Assembly: GCF_002243645.1 (NCBI RefSeq)
Contig: NZ_CP017704.1
Coordinates: 721,501 to 785,500 of the forward strand
Reading direction: 5' to 3'
DNA from: Peribacillus simplex NBRC 15720 = DSM 1321
Lineage (GTDB): Bacteria; Bacillota; Bacilli; Bacillales; DSM-1321
DNA: 64,000 bases
The position numbers were made by a program, and so were the translations under genes. Below the pieces are notes generated by a model. It was given only the letters and a program-made list of their open reading frames with translations. It searched no databases and was not told the DNA's origin. Position 1 is the first letter of the stretch. Each line of letters opens with the position of its first letter. This document shows, one piece after another, positions 62,854-64,000 of the stretch.

Positions 62854-63018
62854 ATGGATGAACTAGTTGGCTCTTGTGTTCACTGTGCAAATGATGTATA
62901 TTGTACGGCTGGTTTTCTGAACGGTATTCTGTTAGATAACAAGAAAATCTTATGTTTTAAATGTAAGGAAATTTTATATGCAATGGTCAAAGAAGAAAGA
63001 TTGGAAGAGGAGAGTTGA
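62854..63018 (+). CDS. 54-residue zinc-ribbon-like protein
   Basis: A short open frame with a clear GGGGG site 8 bases before the ATG. The protein has paired Cys motifs CVHC (residues 8-11, with a further Cys at 17) and CFKC (34-37), an arrangement expected for a small zinc ribbon, and ends in an acidic helix (VKEERLEEES). It may be co-transcribed with the DinB-family gene. The function is not recognised. Confidence 0.6.
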   Translation: MDELVGSCVHCANDVYCTAGFLNGILLDNKKILCFKCKEILYAMVKEERLEEES

Positions 63019-63072
63019 AGGAGTAATACACCAAATCAAAATGAGTTGAGTGTCTGATTGACCTTAAAAGTT

Positions 63073-63618
63073 TCACTTCATTAAGGGAGTTGCTTCGGCA
63101 ATTCTTTCATGAGTTATAACAGCTAGTTTGAAAACATTTTTCAAAACTTCAAAATAGGTCATGCCGATAATTTGGCATGACCTATTTTGCCCGAGAACAG
63201 TCAGATTGACCATGTTGGTTTCACACATGAACGTTGAGAGATGCACAGGTTGGTCGTTTGCATCGAAAGCAATCTTTAATCTTCTAAATAAATTGGCGCC
63301 AATATCACATTCTAAAAATTCAGCATAGTTTTTTGTAGCACCAATCACGTCTATAATTTTATCGTTACTGACTATTTCTGTATGGTAATCTTCCAAAAGG
63401 ATTTTATATGTTGATTCATCCCTTGCAATCTTCTTTTCTAAATCCGGAAAACGAATTAACGAATAATGAGCTGTATCGTAGAAAAGCGGACGATCATTTA
63501 CATACATGAGCCGCTCAAGTTCGAGAACGGGAATTCCTTCATCAATGAGGAGATGACCTGCAATATCATTTGGTGCTGGTATGACCTCACTTCTTAAAAT
63601 CCGAGAATTAGGTATCAT
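63073..63618 (-). pseudogene. GntR/UTRA regulator lacking its DNA-binding domain
   Basis: The open frame encodes 181 residues of a UTRA effector domain: IPNSRILRSEVIPAPNDIAG, LELERLMYVNDRPLFYDTAH, LLEDYHTEIVSNDKIID, and a C-terminal tail. The winged helix-turn-helix of about 70 residues that should precede it is absent. Upstream, the sequence changes to a PfkB-family kinase fragment (63638-63748). An AAGGAGG formed by the junction sequence could still drive translation of the remnant. FrlR, the fructosamine-operon repressor, is the likely origin because of the adjoining frlD-like piece. Confidence 0.75.
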
Positions 63619-63637
63619 CCAGGATTCCCCTCCTTCT

Positions 63638-63748
63638 CATAGTATCCACCATATCCGCTTCGAGTACACCGCATTGATAAATTTGAATACCATCATAGGC
63701 AAGTGAACCATTTTCACCTAAAGTGGCCACCACAATTTTAGATCCTTG
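63638..63748 (-). pseudogene. frlD: Fragment of a PfkB-family kinase (FrlD-like)
   Basis: Read leftward: QGSKIVVATLGENGSLAYDG, then IQIYQCGVLEADMVDTM. This is the segment just before the GAGDSF active site of PfkB kinases, and the phrase around YQCG and VVDTM resembles fructosamine-6-kinase. At VDTM the reading passes into RRRG and then GntR sequence, so a deletion has removed the catalytic core. A stop lies upstream, so the 5' part is gone too. Confidence 0.65.
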
Positions 63749-64000
63749 ATTTTTTCATAAAATTAGGAGAAACAGCATTCCTTCGTAAATCGATAGCAGT
63801 AACCCTGGAGTTAAAGATCCGATTTTTGTTTCACTTTTACATAAAGTAAGTCTTATATTGGTGATTATTGTTCGAAATATGATATACATGTAGAATGGAT
63901 GTTAACTGGGGGATTTCTTAAACAAGAGAATATATCCTGAAATATTGTCGAGTGAGTTGTTAATAAAGAATAAACACCTCCAAAAGCCGTAAATTGAGGT
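63749..64000. other. Window-edge stretch
   Basis: No gene is recognised. If the frl-like locus continues it has been broken here as well. Confidence 0.35.

Noticed and set aside
1..64000. CRISPR arrays, rRNA or tRNA genes
   Set aside because: No regularly spaced repeats of the right length, no tRNA-like cloverleaf ending in CCA, and no rRNA-like sequence were seen by eye on either strand; tRNAscan and a repeat finder could confirm.

Overview
The window is AT-rich DNA from an endospore-forming member of the Bacillaceae. The evidence is a GerA-type germinant receptor operon, a gene for a small acid-soluble spore protein of the SspH type, a VmlR-type ABC-F resistance protein, a MeeY/YkoY-type TerC protein, and Gram-positive ribosome binding sites and lipoprotein signals. 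The mix is typical of Bacillus/Peribacillus soil bacteria, but the species cannot be fixed from sequence alone. I see no rRNA, tRNA, CRISPR array, replication origin or intact prophage. The window is chromosomal metabolic and accessory DNA, with many decayed gene remnants at the joints between functional blocks.

Layout. 0-2.3 kb: the 5' part of glucuronate isomerase (uxaC) and a divergent ROK repressor. 2.4-4.5 kb: a graveyard with decayed IS6-family transposase pieces and a 5'-truncated tyrosine recombinase, interrupted by an intact glyoxalase-fold gene. 4.8-12.1 kb: one leftward operon encoding a solute-binding lipoprotein, ATPase, fused two-domain permease, PPM/PP2C-type phosphatase, YesM-type histidine kinase and AraC-type response regulator. 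It is bracketed by two complementary fragments of one recombinase gene (4.0-4.5 and 12.5-12.8 kb). 13-14.5 kb: a DHA2 drug-efflux pump.

15.2-28.3 kb is a carbohydrate region. Leftward genes encode ROK glucokinase, an MsmX/UgpC-type ATPase, a sugar isomerase/epimerase, a Gfo/Idh/MocA dehydrogenase and a ThuA-like protein. Rightward genes encode a LacI repressor, a solute-binding protein, two permeases and a GH13 alpha-glucosidase. The rightward transporter lacks its own ATPase, which the leftward one can supply. Palindromic operators of the GTAAACGTTTAC type lie in front of both arms and of lacI, so this reads as one regulon for a trehalose-, isomaltose- or sucrose-like glucoside.

28.6-33.2 kb: an orphan protein, a truncated DMT transporter, two short-chain dehydrogenases and a GAF-LuxR regulator. 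33.3-37.1 kb: a GerA-family operon in the order B-A-C. 37.3-41.8 kb: a BCCT transporter, a Rieske oxygenase and a divergent sigma-54 activator. A well-formed -24/-12 promoter and three repeats spaced exactly 20 bp apart lie between the last two, so this looks like regulated catabolism of a quaternary amine. 42-51 kb: a TerC protein, class D beta-lactamase, sspH, GH25-LysM lysozyme, vmlR with a readable attenuator leader, a DUF2935 protein, small hypothetical genes and mscL.

51.2-60.1 kb: a sugar isomerase with a decayed MFS neighbour, then a leftward operon encoding a binding protein, an alkaline-phosphatase-superfamily enzyme, two permeases, an ATPase and a DeoR regulator, followed by a Cof-type HAD phosphatase and a paired SMR exporter. 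It probably imports and processes a phosphorylated organic compound. 60.5-64 kb: remnants of gcvPB and a DUF554 gene, two small proteins, a DinB-family gene, and a deletion scar that joins a fructosamine-kinase (frlD-like) fragment to a GntR/UTRA regulator lacking its DNA-binding domain.

The strongest candidates for something new are the phosphatase/two-component/ABC operon, the sigma-54 control region at 40.2-40.4 kb, the vmlR attenuator, and the ABC/alkaline-phosphatase locus.
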